A stretch of 64,000 nt of DNA from Arion vulgaris (Eukaryota > Mollusca > Gastropoda > Stylommatophora > Arionidae), in the NCBI GenBank assembly GCA_020796225.1, contig CM036771.1, positions 28,812,176 through 28,876,175 of the forward strand, in the 5' to 3' direction. This document shows, piece after piece, positions 51,691-63,995 of the stretch. Every line of letters begins with the position of its first letter. The stretch's first letter is position 1. The position numbers were made by a program, and so were the translations under genes. The notes under the pieces were generated by a model. That model did no database searches, was not told the origin of the DNA, and worked only from the letters and a program-made list of their open reading frames with translations.

Positions 51691-54400
51691 TTGCAAAACC
51701 GATATATTGGCTTTTGGATGTATGTTTAAAAAACACTTTGCGTCACAATCACTTTACTGAATTTTTAAAAATATTTTAAATGAGTGGAAGGTACTTATAT
51801 CTGGAATTTCTACCCCCCTTTTAACAAGCTTTGAAAGGGAAAGCATGTTTTTGTGTTAAAATCGAGTCATATTTAAAACAAAACTATATTGTGTCCTCAT
51901 TTGAACCTTGTCATGAATGCCAAAATGAGTTTATATAGTGCAATCTTGAGGTAATAGTTTTGGGACAGACCAAACAATATATTTCCGCCCAAAAGCATCC
52001 AAATTTTATTTTTAATTTTTTTGGGTTTGAGGGGAAAAAGGGAAACCAAAAATATAAAGGGTGGTTTGACTCAAATACAAGTTATGTGCCATTAGTCTGA
52101 TTAAGGTAATGGATACTAACTGTGCAGCTGGATTATACAGGTGTCCTTAGAGTACCATTTTGTAGTTGCATAGTTAGCGAAGGAACATTTATAAATGGAT
52201 TACAGTTGCATGTCATGAGATCTTTTTTTCCCATTTTTGCGACAGATTGAAAGACGTGGTTGGGATATCATTTTTCCCTGACAAAAAATTTTGTTAGTCA
52301 AGAAAAATGGTCTTTTCCAAAAAGAGCAGATGTGGAAACCCAGCCCCAGAAAAAAGTGTTGGAATAGTAAATAATAGAATAAACCCATATAAAACACGAT
52401 GGATTTTAAAGAAGGGGGGAATAATAACTGGGGGGAAAAAACAGCAGCTATGGGGAATAAAAAAAAATAGAAACTAGACACAGAACAGCAAAAGTACAGG
52501 ACTGTTAGGTTAGATTAGGGGGAAAAAGCAGAAGACCGAAGGCTTCACTAGAAGATATAAACTATTGGAGGTTAAATTTTATCGGAGCTAATTGAAGAGA
52601 ACAGCATATTTTTTCAGAAGGCATATTTACCCCATAAATGTAGTATAAATATTGTTAATGATTTGTTGTTTTTTTCAAATAGTCGAATATTCAGATTCAA
52701 TAATCGAATTTTCAGACGTATATCCCTGAGGGAAATATTATTATATTAATGTATTCCACATTAATGTCTTTTCGCCACTGCTTGACCACGAATCAATGAA
52801 ACGGGCGTCTTGAAGGCATTTGAAGGGGAAACATAGTTATATTAATTAAAATTTGAATTACTTTCAAATTTAAAACAATTTTAAAAAAAGCAAATTAAAA
52901 TCTTTTTCTTATAGAATTTAATCAAAATCAATTTTCCATCATTCTAAAGTGGAAAAAATATACAAGGAAAATTTTTCCCTCAATACATACTTAAAAGGTT
53001 AGGAAAAAAATATGAAAAAGTGAAAGCTAAAAAAAAAATCTGTTGCAATAGAATAGCGAAAGGGAAGATATTGAAATAAACCTTTGAAAAGGAAAACAAA
53101 AAAATTTGTAAATATGAACACTTTAAGAATTATAAGTAAAAAATTATAAAGGGAATTAACCCAAGAAAATAAAAATTTTGGGAAGAAAGTATTTTTAAAA
53201 TAAGAAAGCCCCCTACCCCCAAAGATGATTAAAAGCTTTCTTTTGCAAAAATTAAAAATTTTTTTTTTTTTTTTTGGGGGGGGGGGGGGGAAAATTTAAA
53301 GTAGGTAAAAATATTTCGCCTGTTCTAAATATCAATGCTATTTAAAACTAGTGCCCAAAAGTGAGCTCTCTTCAGACTATTTTTTGAAAATGCAGACCAT
53401 TGAGACTTTTTTCACGAAATGTGATTCTCGGGAATGCGTGACAAGATTTAGGATCTATTTGATACTTTAGGATTTTTAAGCGACAAACCTGAAATGAAGT
53501 ATTTTAACGGTCGATAGTAAAGCATTTGTGATTATCAACCGTGTTTTGAAAAACAAAATATATTAAATAACCACCTTTAAGGGGGAATAAAACTCGATGG
53601 AAAATAAAATTTTTTTTTCCTTTTCTAATTCGAAATATATTTGCAACAAACATTTTGAAGAGTTTCATTGGCTCCAGAAATGTGAAGGGCTGATACCCTA
53701 TACTTATACTTGTTTTGTCGATCATCGAAAATTTTTTCGGGTGATTTAAAAAAAAGATTTTCTGATTTGAAACAAATTGATTGCAGTCAATGTTAGTGGA
53801 CTTGTCTATATTTCAAATATGCAGTATCATAAAACACTCCCAAAAAGCCAAATGATGAGTCGTTAAAACCCTTTAATATAAAGGAGCGACGGGATGGCTA
53901 TGTGAGGGAAAAAGAAATCAAATATACAAGTTCAACCCAAAAGTGCAAGAAAACTTAACCGTTTCCCTCTTCATATTTAGCTGAATGGGATTTAGTATCA
54001 TAACTGATTTACTGCTAAAAAAAAAAAAATCGGGTGGATTAACACAAGGAGGGGACTTGAACAAGCTAACTAAATTTTAAAACCCAACATTAAATTTTTT
54101 GCAGCATGTATCAATCCCCAAGGGATCTCACTAAGTTAAGAAAAATATTACTAATAATTAAAATAATATAGAAAAAATATCATTAAAATGATTCTACTTG
54201 AAATTTTTGTTCTCCATTTATGTTTGAAAATTTACTTATGTTTTTTTCAACAATTTCCGTGATTTCTTCCTAAAAACCCATCATTTAAGTTTCTTCAGTG
54301 AACAATTCAATTTTGAAAAAAAATTTTTTTTTTTTAAAATGGAATTTTGAAAAGGGTTTAGTGGGCATGGACAAAAAAGGGTTTAAACACTGTTCTAGAT
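51691..54400. other. AT-rich stretch, nothing supported
   Basis: 2.7 kb of AT-rich sequence with long A, T and G runs (T then G block at 53262-53290). No reading frame above 93 codons, no repeat shared with other parts. Confidence 0.5.
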
Positions 54401-55060
54401 TGTCGCCCGGGCTCAACTCGGGCCCCCCCCTCGGTTTTTCTATTGGGTCCGCTCTTTCTCTGGATACACTTCATCCTTTATGATTATCCGTTCCGTTTTT
54501 CCCCTCCGCCGGGGGAGATGTACATTAATAGTCCCTTTGGGTTCCGCTAGTCTGTGTTGCGGCGGGTTCATCCCAACTGACTCGTCCGCATAACTATCTT
54601 CCCCAAATATCTCTTCCCCGTCCCTTCCCTTAGACAGACAGAACCCTTGTCTGTTTCCCGGTCACAACGTGAAGGTGGGGTATGATCTTGATTAGTCCAC
54701 CCTCCATTGCCTATTATCTTTTTTGGGGGAAAGGATTTTGTGTCCCTTTTTTAGGACCCTTTACCTTGTACGGGGTCTAACCCCTTGGGGGTCAAACCAA
54801 GCCGAACAGACTGAAGGTAAAGGGCCAGCCCAAAAGGCGGGGGAGCAGGAGGGGGGCCTCATAAGGTGACAGTGCAGAACCCACCGGCGGTTTAAATATC
54901 GGCTGAAACCCAAACCCCACCCCCCAGCGAGGGGCCCAAATTCCCATTTCTCTCTCTCTTGGGGGAGGACACCCCCTTTTCTTGTCTTTTTTTTCTACCC
55001 CTATGACACTTTCCAAGCAAAGGGTTAAGTTTCCCTTTTTCCCCCGGGGAGCACACCTGC
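54401..55060. other. Possible 5' part of LINE B6, unreadable
   Basis: GC-richer sequence (CGCCGGGGGAGATGTAC, CTTCCCCAAATATCTCTTCC) directly upstream of recognisable LINE endonuclease remains. It may be the LINE 5' region, but base quality prevents a call. Confidence 0.3.
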
Positions 55061-58022
55061 ATAAAGCCTGGGTTGGTGGGGCCCGGAAACAGAAATGAAG
55101 TCATCCAGAGTAGGACGACTCCAGACAAACCCAGGAAGAAGTCTTCAGCGGGGGACTGCAGCTGTCTAAAAGAAAAACCTAAAAAAGATTCCCCCGGGAA
55201 AAACGGGTTTAATAGCCATTATTGGCGGGGAGGAATCGACACATACAAAAACTCAAAGGGCCCTAAAAATATTTATATAACTGTGGTCCACCAGGGGGAA
55301 AAAACCGGGTGGTGGTGGGCCCGGGGCCCCCTGCCTCGAAGGGTCCCACCTTACCCTCCCCTGGCAGCCCTGTTGATTCTTAAAAAGCCAGGGGGGACAG
55401 GGTATTACTACCACCCAAGGACAAACTTTCCCCTCAAAATTTTTCCCCAAGGGAATCAAGGGGAAAACCAACAAAAAAAGAGCTGGAGGAACGTCTGCGG
55501 GGCAAAAAAGGGTTGACTCTGTATAAAAGGGCCACTAACCCGAAATAGATTCAGCATTAGGGTTTAAAACCCTTTCCGCCCAGGATAAGAAAAAGACATG
55601 GGGGTGGAGTAGAAACCCTAGTTGGTTTTCCATCCGGCAGTTGAACTTCACAGGCCCAATCAGATGAAACGGGTTCATAGCTGTTCAACTCCTTATAACC
55701 CCAACACAAAGATGACACTTTTAATATATCTCACCCCCCTCCCTTTCCCAATGAGCTGGAAGTTTATTAAAAGTTCAAGATGACAATTTTGCTTATAGTG
55801 GGAATTTCCACCCCACTCACCAAGCTGGGGCTATGACAAGCTAGATCCTCGGGTAAAAAGCCTTAAAAAAGAATTTTGATCAAACGGTCTCCCATTCCCC
55901 AACCCCCCAGATATCCTCACATTTACTCGAGGGTTGGCCACAGCAAGCACCCCAGATCGGTTTTTTTGCAAGACGACATTACAGGTTTCCAAAAACCAGG
56001 TCTGCGGAAACCAGTTTGGGGAAGGTAGGGGCCCCTTGAAATCCTCAAAATCTTTAAAAGGAAAGGAATTTTAAAACCCCCTTTTTGGTTAGGTTAAAAA
56101 AGGCGGGAAGCTATTCAAAACAGAGCAAGTATTAAAGTTTTCAATGGGGGAAAAGTAAATTAAGACTTTTTATTCCCTAACCTTTTGGGGGGTGAAAAAA
56201 AGGCCCTTAGAAAAAAAACAAAAACCAGGGAACCCGGGAAAAGAAGTTCTAACCCCCTTTAAAATTTAAAAAACCAAGGGGAAACTCGGCCCAAAAGGTA
56301 ATAAAACAAAAAACCCCCAAAGGGGCCCCTTTTATGGGGGGAAAAAACCAAGTCTTAAAAAACCCTGGAAAAAGAAAAAAAACCCCTCTTTGAACAGGGA
56401 AAAGATGCTAAAAAAGTTGGGGGCTTGAAAAAAGCCTGAAGTGCCCCAACCCATCTAGAGGAAAAGGATTTCCCAGAAAGGGAAAAAACCCCCCTACCCC
56501 GGGGAAAGCGACAGCCACCTGATGGCCCAGTGTTACAAACAAAAAACTCATGCTCCCAAAAAAGTCAGGAGCAAAAGGGAAAAAAGTCAAAATGGATAAA
56601 AACCATTCAAAAAAAACAACAAGTGAACCCCGTATGGGGGTAAACATCACCTGATGAACTGCAGAAACCTGAAAAAACTCAATCATAAAAAACCCCGGGG
56701 CCAGATGGGTATCAAAGGGGCCCGGGTCAAATAAATGAAAAGAGTCTTCTCCCGATTTTTAAAAAATTTGGGGAGACAAAAGAGTCCCGACATTTGGGAA
56801 AAATGCAATCCACCCCAAATTTTTAAAAAATGGAAAAAACAAAAGGGGTCCCAGGCTACAGACCTATAAGTTTTTCTAAGTTTTCACTGCCCAAAAATGC
56901 TGGGAAAATGAAAACCCCTAGACTCCCGTGGTTTTGGGAAACCAACCCCTAAACTGGATCCAGCCCAGAACCCGGCTACAGGGGCATGAACACTTTACCA
57001 ATGGCCCTCTTTCAGGACATGAAAATGGCTTCAAAAAAGAAAAACCCCAGGGGTTCTTCGACATGTCTAAGGGCCCTTTGACAAAAGTCTGGAAAAATGG
57101 GTTCCCACTCAAAAACTCCACCCAGTGGGAACAGGGTAAATGCCCCTTTGGGTAAAAACTTTCTTACCCCCTAAAACAAAAATCTTTTAAATTGGATGGG
57201 TCACAGTCCCAGATTCAAATTAAGGCAGGAGTCCCACAGAATTAATACTTCCCCCCTTGCTTTTCCCGGTTTTTTGATCTGCCACAAACTCTGCCCAGAC
57301 GATCACCTCTCTCCCATGCTGATGATCTGGGTGTGTGGTACACCTCGAGTTCCCGGTCCCGCCCTCTTCCCTCCAGGCCCGGGCCCGAACAGCGTCATTT
57401 GGGGAAGTAAATGGGGTCTAGAAATAAACCCGGGGCAAAACTTTGGGAACTCTTTTCTCATTGTCAACAAAGGAAGAAACACTTCAGACTGAAATTTAAC
57501 ATTTATATGTTCCCGGGTTTCCCCTACTCCCAAACCTTTTTTTGGATTAAACGACATCGTCTGACATGGAAACATCACATAATGGAAACAAACAGAAAGG
57601 CTATGGAAAAAAAAAAAGGGGATGGCGGAAGCTTTGGAACTACCCGGGAGCCCGATATTCGAAACCCCAAATCAGGGGTACACTGGGTCAGTTAGAAAGG
57701 CCCCCGGGTTTCATCATCGACATAGATATCAAACCCCTTCCAAAAAAGATTTGGAAAAAAAAAACAGGTTTTCTTTCGTACTATTTTTGGGGGGCCTAAA
57801 AACCCCCCCCCAATTGTAGGGAAAAAGGAAAAAGGGAGCCCCATCCCGCCCCCTTTGGGAAAACAGAAAGAAGGAGAAAAGTGATTCTACAGACTGAAAG
57901 GATCAAAGAATGCCTCCCATCCCCTGCATGAAAAAAAAGGCGGGTAGAACAAAAAACAGACTAAAGGGGCCAATCTAAACCACAAAAAAAAATGGGAAAA
58001 AAAATAGGAACTACTAAATCAT
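55061..58022 (+). mobile_element. LINE B6, left segment, in error-rich sequence
   Basis: A B-type LINE can be traced despite damage. IYITVVHQG near 55270 matches an endonuclease IYNVY-type segment; CCAGATGGGTATCAAAGG near 56700 (GADGI), GGCTACAGACCTATAAG near 56852 (GYRPIS), FFDMSKGPLTKVW near 57055 (box A equivalent), CTCCCATGCTGATGATCTGG at 57311-57330 (HADDLGVW, the YADD box), and LTWKHHI with METNRKAM near 57560. It runs to CTAAATCAT at 58014-58022, where the MULE inserted, and continues at 59291. Confidence 0.72.
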
Positions 58023-58202
58023 CAAACAGGACTTTTTGGCGCCGCCCTTTTTGGGGCGATGTTTTGGCGCGACCGTTTTGGGGCCCGAATTTTTGGGGCC
58101 CCGATCCCTTTTGGGGGACCGTTTTGCTTTTGGGTTTTTTGGGGCCCCAAAACCCTTTTGGGGCCATTTAAAAAAAAACTTATATTTAACTTAACGTTTA
58201 AA

Positions 58203-58739
58203 TTAAATTTTTTTTAAATTATAAAATTTTTTAAAGCCAAAAGAAGAATCGATTTTCGTCTTGTTCTCCCCCCAAACCCCAAAAATCCCCATCCGATCGG
58301 TTCGACTTCTTATCCATTTTGCCCGGGGGTTTGAAGCTCGATCGACGGGGTTGGAAAAGGGCCCTCGGTTGCCGTTTCTACTCCGCTGAATAACCTTGCG
58401 AATGGCGGCTTTATTTGGCATCTTCCTTGAACGGCAAGCGAGGTTCCTTGAGAGCCTATTGAGGATAACTGAGGAATTTCAGTTGTCTCGGTTACCTCCT
58501 TTTGATTCCAGTCATTATCTGGCCTGGAGTTGCGCTGCGTCACTTCCGTGACTATGCTGGTTCATCTGCATCAGAACTCGATCATTATCTACTGTAGTGT
58601 GTAAACGGGCCTTGCATTCGTTCTTCAGCTCACATCGCCAGAACTTCTTGGAATGGTCTGCACTGAATTTATCGAACACATAAAAGTATCCTTCGTGATT
58701 CAACTTTTGTTTGCCACGCTTTGACGGAACATTTTCCAT
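58203..58739 (-). pseudogene. FLYWCH zinc finger and N-terminus of a MULE transposase (truncated)
   Basis: ATG at 58739: MENVPSKRGKQKLNHEGYFY, VFDKFSADHSKKFWRCELKN, ECKARLHTTVDNDRVLMQMN, QHSHGSDAAQLQAR. This is a FLYWCH domain: Y/F, W-RC and C-ARL, then H-H spacing (WRC, ECKARL, HSH). After a frame slip MPNKAAIRKVIQRSRNGNRG resembles the linker of MULE transposases. The catalytic DDE part is gone, lost where the left TIR begins. A domesticated FLYWCH gene is unlikely because TIRs and TSD enclose it. Confidence 0.85.
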
Positions 58740-59149
58740 TTTAATGGGTTCACAGAATTATAATAATAGTATGTGATCAATTTATCTAATTCTACTTATT
58801 TTGAGATTGAGTCTAGAACATTCTTACACTTTTATAGACTAAAAGCGCATATAGATTAGGCAGAAGCGGCAAATACCGGTTTAGGTCACATTACGGGTAA
58901 ACGGGTCAAGCTATGAACATTTGGAAGTGACAGGATTTCTGACATTTGTGATGAACAAGATGTGACACTCAGTCGGTCAGCGTGTCAATTCTCGATCATC
59001 TCCAATGAAACGGCTGATGATATAATTCAGACACCTGACATTTGTTCCAATAAACGCTGATGTATAAGTATATTGTTTCATTAGAGTTAATATACATGTA
59101 CACTAAAAATTAAAATAATATTAAGGTTATTGAAATTTATTGAGGAATT

Positions 59150-59285
59150 TGTGCGCCAAAACGTCCTGCGCCAAAACGCCCTGCGCCAAAACGTCCTGCG
59201 CCAAAACGGCCTGCGCCAAAACGTCCTGCGCCAAAACGGTCGCGCTAAAACGGTCGCGCCAAAACGGCGGCGCCAAAACGTCACG
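59150..59285. repeat. GCGCCAAAACGTCCT tandem motif (MULE right TIR)
   Basis: About nine copies of GCGCCAAAACG separated by TCCT, CCCT, GCCT or GTC. The minus-strand frame reads FWRR over and over, which is not a protein. Motif and orientation mirror those at the left end of the MULE. Confidence 0.92.
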
Positions 59286-59299
59286 TACCGCTAAATCAT

Positions 59300-60200
59300 A
59301 ATTCCATACCTGAAGAATTGCTTTTGATCACTGGGAACCAGACTCAGTACCACTAAACTTCTCAACCTCCATCCCTAAATTATTAAGCAAAGATGCCGAG
59401 CCTAATCTAGTGAAAAAGCAATTACAATGGAACATCTCCATTACATGTTTCCAGAAGACAGCTGGATAAGAATTTACACAGATGGATCGGCAATGGAGGC
59501 AACCATGAATGGTGGAGCAGGAGTGTACATTAGGCACCCAGATGCTACTACTGTGTCTCTAGCGCTCCTACTGGAAGAATATGTTCCAACTACAAAGCAG
59601 AACTCATAGCCCTTCTGATTGCAGCACAGCACATGAATAAGCTGCAAGCAGCTGCAAGCAAGATGGTATTTCTTACAGACTCATTGTCAGCTATACAAGC
59701 CCTGGAGGCTAAATCCACTGACAGCACAGTACAAAAACTACAAAGAGAACTTGCTCAGCTTTCAGAAAAGGCAGAAATTCACTTGCAGTGGATTCCATCT
59801 CACTGTGGCATTGCAGGCAATGAGAGTGCTGATGTCTGAGCTAAGGAGGGCAGTGCCAAAGAGCAAATTTACCAACCCTTGTCTTTTCAAGAGGTCAAAA
59901 CCCTCATACAGAGAAAATCTGCAGTAGACTGGAAGACAAACACTGGATATGATTATGGAAAAGACTCCCTCAAAGACCTAAGCAGAACAGACCAGGTCAT
60001 TATATTTCGACTACGCCCGGACACTGCAGACTCAGCAAACACTTATACAGACTAGGAATAAGTCAAACAGCTCTCTGCCAGTGTCAGCAGGCAGAACAGA
60101 CACCAGAGCAATCCTGCAAGACTGTCCTCTTCTTTTGGAGCTGAAAAGCAACATGTGGCCACCCCAGTCGACCTAAAAATTAAGTTTGGGGAAACCTGAA
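59300..60200 (+). mobile_element. LINE B6, right segment (RNase H and C-terminus)
   Basis: Plus strand: SIPEELLLITGNQTQYH, then WIRIYTDGSAMEATMNGGAG at 59463-59522 (RNase H motif 1 with YTDGS at 59475-59489), VFLTDSLSAIQALEAKS near 59667-59715 (motif 2, Asp kept), LQWIPSHCGIAGNESADV at 59785-59838 with a stop where L-AKEG continues (motif 3), VIIFRLRPDTADSA near 59998, and the ILQDCPLLLELKS segment. The frame joins the left segment (ELLNH/NSIPE) once the MULE and one TSD copy are removed. Base quality is good here. Confidence 0.85.
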
Positions 60201-61387
60201 ACCTGAAGCTGTCTGCCCGTTGTGGTCCACAGTAAATTAAGGCATGCCCAGAGATCGTGAAGAAGAAGATTATGCCAGCTCACTAATCCTGGCGCGGCTT
60301 TCCCCCTCTGCATCAAAACCGGTATGGTTTTCCCGCCTATAGTAAAAGGGGTTGTGTTCACATAGTTGGCATCGTTTTTACATTTCTCTAATGTTTTTCC
60401 CATATATGTTGAATACGTATGGGGACGGGATATACCCCTGCTTTCCCCCCCTTTTGAATCTCAACCATTCAGCTATTTCATTTCAATGAACAGACCACAC
60501 AGACTAAAACTAGTTCCATGACCCACATGGGGACAGACAGCCAACACATCCAAAAAGAGTGTCCCCAAAATGAATCAACTGGGAAAAAACCCTCCCCAAA
60601 AAGGGGATAGTATCAACAAACCTTTTGTTTGGAATCCTTGATGAACTAACAAACCAAAAACATACATCCAAGAAACGGACCATTTTTAACATTGAACATC
60701 AGCGAAAAAAAAAAGGAGGAGAATTTTCTTTTTTGCATTTGGTTTCATTTTTGGTGGGTTCGTTTTTTCAGGTTTATTTTGTAATCCGGACATTTCGGAA
60801 ACGGCAAACGGACGGGTCGGTATTAAAATCAGTAAAGAGAAGACAAAAAAACAAATTGATTGAGGAAGGGGGTATAGAAGATGGTAATTTGTCTCAAACC
60901 CCTGCCACCCCCAAATAAAAAGATGGGGATATTCGCCCCGATGGAAACCTTTAGGCTCAAAACTGGCGAGTCCCCCAAAAAATACAAAAAAAATTCAGAC
61001 TTTTTCAACAGATGCCTTCGGTAGATTCTCAGACAAAGATGGTAGGGCGGTTGAAACACGACCCGGATAAGAAAAATTGACCCATTTTAAAAAGGGATAA
61101 AATGCTTTGGGTTGGCATCCCTTTAGGGGAAGACAATCGAATGTATAGACAAATTAGGGCCCCGAAAGGAAAACAAATAAAGGACCCCTACAAAATAAGA
61201 CCCCCAAAAGACCTGGGGACGAAGTCTTCTTGAGGGAAATAGTGCTCGCTTCTCGAAGCCTAAATAAAAAAAAAGGGAGTTTGGACGAAGCGTACACAAC
61301 TGCAATGAAAATATACGGACAATATACGAACCGGCCTCAGTCTCCCGGGTCGGGAGGTCACAAATCCGTCTAAGTAAACTGCTGGTA
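60201..61387. other. Error-rich sequence, nothing assigned
   Basis: Runs of A, G and C are inflated as in 51.3-58.2 kb. Open frames reach 97 codons, but I recognise none. Confidence 0.5.
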
Positions 61388-61640
61388 TTTGGCTGGGGGT
61401 CGCCGGAGGGTTATCGGGGCCCAAATTTGGGGTGTAAAAAATAAAACCACTGTTACCTGCCACGCATGTCGTAAGAGGGGATTAAGGAGGTTTGGCTGAA
61501 ATCGGATGCCCTGTCCCAAACGTGAAATATGTTTAGGGGCCTACCAAAACCTGTGCCGATCAGTTCTTGGGAAAAAACATTCAAAAAAGGGATTAAAAAA
61601 AGGGCGTAAAAAAAGGGCAAAAAAGGAAAAAAGGGAGGCT
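61388..61640 (+). mobile_element. SINE-like element S6, smeared copy
   Basis: Clearly the S family: GGGGTCGCCGGAGGGTTATC, GCCCAAATTTGGGGTGTAAA, ACCACTGTTACCTGCCACGC, ATGTCGTAAGAGG, GGTTTGGCTGAAATCGGATG. Differences from S5 are mostly isolated bases changed to their neighbour (AAGAATAGAACC to AAAAATAAAACC, GGCGACT to GGGGATT, CCTAAAC to CCCAAAC). That pattern looks technical. Confidence 0.8.
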
Positions 61641-62619
61641 GGGACAACGCTGGGGTGGGATCTCGCAAAAACCCCATCCAAACCCCCCGTCCCCAAAAAC
61701 CCATTAAAGACATTTTTCCCCTAAAAACCGACATCCTTCAAAAAACACGGCCCTGGGAAAAGATCTTTATTTTCAATTTTCTGCAAAAACACAATCCCGA
61801 TAAAAACTCCCCATCGGACAAGACGGGGGAGGGGAAAGGAGGGGCAATCATATTTAGAAACAAAAAAAGGGGGAATTTTGCCGAAATACTACAACAAAAT
61901 TTTAAAACTTTTTAAATCCATCTCAAAACTCGAAATTAATAAAAAAAAAACAATTTAAAAAAAAAAAAAAAAAAAAAGAAAACGAAAGGCGTAATTCTGT
62001 GGCTTGTTTTTCAACATGAAACCCATAAAAACGCAAATGGAATAAACCGCGTTAATTTTCGACCTTTGGAAATCACCGGACAATCTCCGCCACGCCTACG
62101 GAAACCCAGGAAACCCGGAAGGCCTTTTTGCAGTCAACTAATGACTAAGTACCGTTGCGACCTATTTTGACCTACTATCGTCGTTGAATAGTGGTACAAA
62201 TTATTCTTTCATCAATTTATTAAAAAATATATAAAGTAAACCCAACCAAACATTTAACTGTTTTATATTTTTGAAATTTACCAGGTTTACATTGTTGTGT
62301 AAGTTGTAATATTTCCAATGAACTCATCGGGTGCTACAGAGTTTGTGCATTGCCGTCTGGTCCTCCAGTAGATTAAGCAAGGAAATATGCATATAGATGA
62401 AAAGGTAGAGGAGAGAAGAGCGGTGAACGTAAGAGGCGGGCTGGACAAAGCGGGGGATGGTGTGGGGGTCTGAGAGTTGGAAGGGACGCTGGGTTGAAAA
62501 GTAAATTATGGGGGGCGTTGAGGACCATACGCCGCCCCCTTAAGATGAAAATTTAAAGTCACGCGGGACCTGCCTACGCACAACGATTAATAGTATAACA
62601 GACAGAATCGATGCATATT
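61641..62619. other. Unassigned region, quality recovering
   Basis: Error-rich to about 62130, with a poly-A block at 61950-61978. AGTCAACTAATGACTAAGTAC at 62132-62152 is the inverse of 34477-34497. A GC-rich patch at 62505-62540 (GGGGGGCGTTGAGG, CGCCGCCCCC) could be the terminus of the following hAT element. Confidence 0.4.
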
Positions 62620-63995
62620 GTGCCAGGTTGTGTTGGAATCAAAGAAAAAATTCAGACAATATGATGTCCAGTATTTGAAATATGTTTTATTCAACCACAC
62701 ACAAACAAGATAGTCCCGATGTGTCTGAATTGCCAAGATGTTTTACATGAAGCTATGAAACCTTCCAATTCAAGGGCATATGAGAAAAATACATCCTGGC
62801 AGAAAGGATGAAAATGTATCTTAGTTCAAGCAGGATCAACTTCAGGATGTCAATTTGGCTGGTATGGTTTCGGCGGCAGCAAAACGAAATGATGGTTACC
62901 TCTTCTGCAACATTTCCTTACTTATTGCTAAATCTAAAAAACCCCGCACACTAATGGCAGAGAATTAATACTGCCAGCTGTGAGTGAGGTTCTGCGTTCT
63001 GTACTGCATACGCCGCGGTCTGAGATTATTTTAAGTCTCATTGAGAAATAACACAGTGTAGAGATGAATCGTCGAAATCATGTTTTGAAGACTACTTTTA
63101 AAGCTTTCTTTATAACTCGATGCGTCTACTTTACCAACAAATTAGTCTTTACCTCTGGCACATGTTTGCTTCCAAAAGATTAAAACAGTTGTATAAAAAC
63201 TATTATTTGCAAGAACATTAGAAACGGACAATAAAAAATCTATATTTAACGCATTTGAATACCATTTCAAGAAAAAAAAACTCCGCTGAATAATATTTTG
63301 TCTGCTGCCATGTGCTCTGGCAATGGTTGGACGCTACAGCTAGTTGATTTCTATTTGAAAAAAATGTCTCAAATGTATGCGCTGTGCATTTGTAATTCAC
63401 CGACAACGTTTTTGGGACAAAATTCTTAGTAATTGCCTTTCATCGCGACTACATTATGTAATTACAGCAGTTACCATGACCAGAAGAAAAATTTTCTCGA
63501 TGAAAGATTATTTAGAAAGCTTTGTGATGAATCGACGAAGACTTCAATGGTTTACTATTACAGAAGTTCGTTGGCTGTCAACAGGTACCTTTTAAAAAGA
63601 TGTTAGAAAATCTTGAAACGATTACAAAGTTCTTTTGGAAAATAAAAATGATTCTTTTAGATAGATTTTATTGAAATTTATAGAATATTTTATCTGACAG
63701 ATTTATGCAACAAACTGCAAGAAAATTATTATAATTTGATCAAGCAAAGCAATTATTTCTGCGTTCGTGTCAAAACTTGCGTTGAATTAAGATTTGACTA
63801 TTTTATCAGTTTTCAAATGTTTCTTCAATGGAAACAACTGATGTTGATATTCTGGTTTATAGCCAGCATTTGGAATCATGAAAAGAAGTTGCAATAAGTT
63901 TTCAGAATGTACTCAATATGACCACTCTCGATTGGATCGTAGAACATTCTTCAATATTACAAATGCCTTTCGGTTTTCAAAAGGGCGGCTGACTG
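62620..63995 (+). pseudogene. hAT transposase of the BED-finger type (ZBED5/GTF2IRD2-like), broken and partial
   Basis: In order on the plus strand: KKKFRQYDVQYLKYVLFNHT from 62645; MCLNCQDVLHEAMKPSNSRA with a CxxC of a BED-type finger near 62718; IAKSKKP and HTNGRELILPAVSEVLRSVL in two frames near 62930-62995; VSLRNNTV near 63035 (the LSNNTV motif); LDASTLPTN near 63117 in place of the usual LDEST; FWDKILSNCLSSR near 63409; and ITEVRWLSTGT at 63562-63592, the hallmark of this hAT group, then PFKKMLENLETITKFF and LTDLCNKLQENYYNLIKQSN. At least eight stops and frameshifts. The protein, normally 550-650 residues, runs past the window end. Confidence 0.82.

Larger units (their letters stand above)
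58023..59290 (-). mobile_element. MULE (Mutator-like) DNA transposon, 1,268 bp, 9-bp TSD CTAAATCAT
   Basis: Identical 9-bp duplications lie at 58014-58022 and 59291-59299, the size typical of Mutator-like elements. Both ends are built of repeated GCGCCAAAACG motifs in opposite orientation: eight or nine at 59150-59275 and, smeared by base errors, about seven at 58030-58165. Right end (minus) ACGTTTTGGCGCCGCCGTTT compares with left end CTTTTTGGCGCCGCCCTTTT. Inside is only the N-terminal part of a FLYWCH-MULE protein, so it is a non-autonomous, internally deleted copy. Confidence 0.88.

Noticed and set aside
58515..58739. Host FLYWCH-type regulator gene
   Set aside because: Enclosed by terminal inverted repeats and a 9-bp duplication, and truncated; it is a transposon remnant.
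59087..59284. Arg/Trp-rich FWRR repeat peptide
   Set aside because: It is the translated GCGCCAAAACG array of the MULE terminal repeat.
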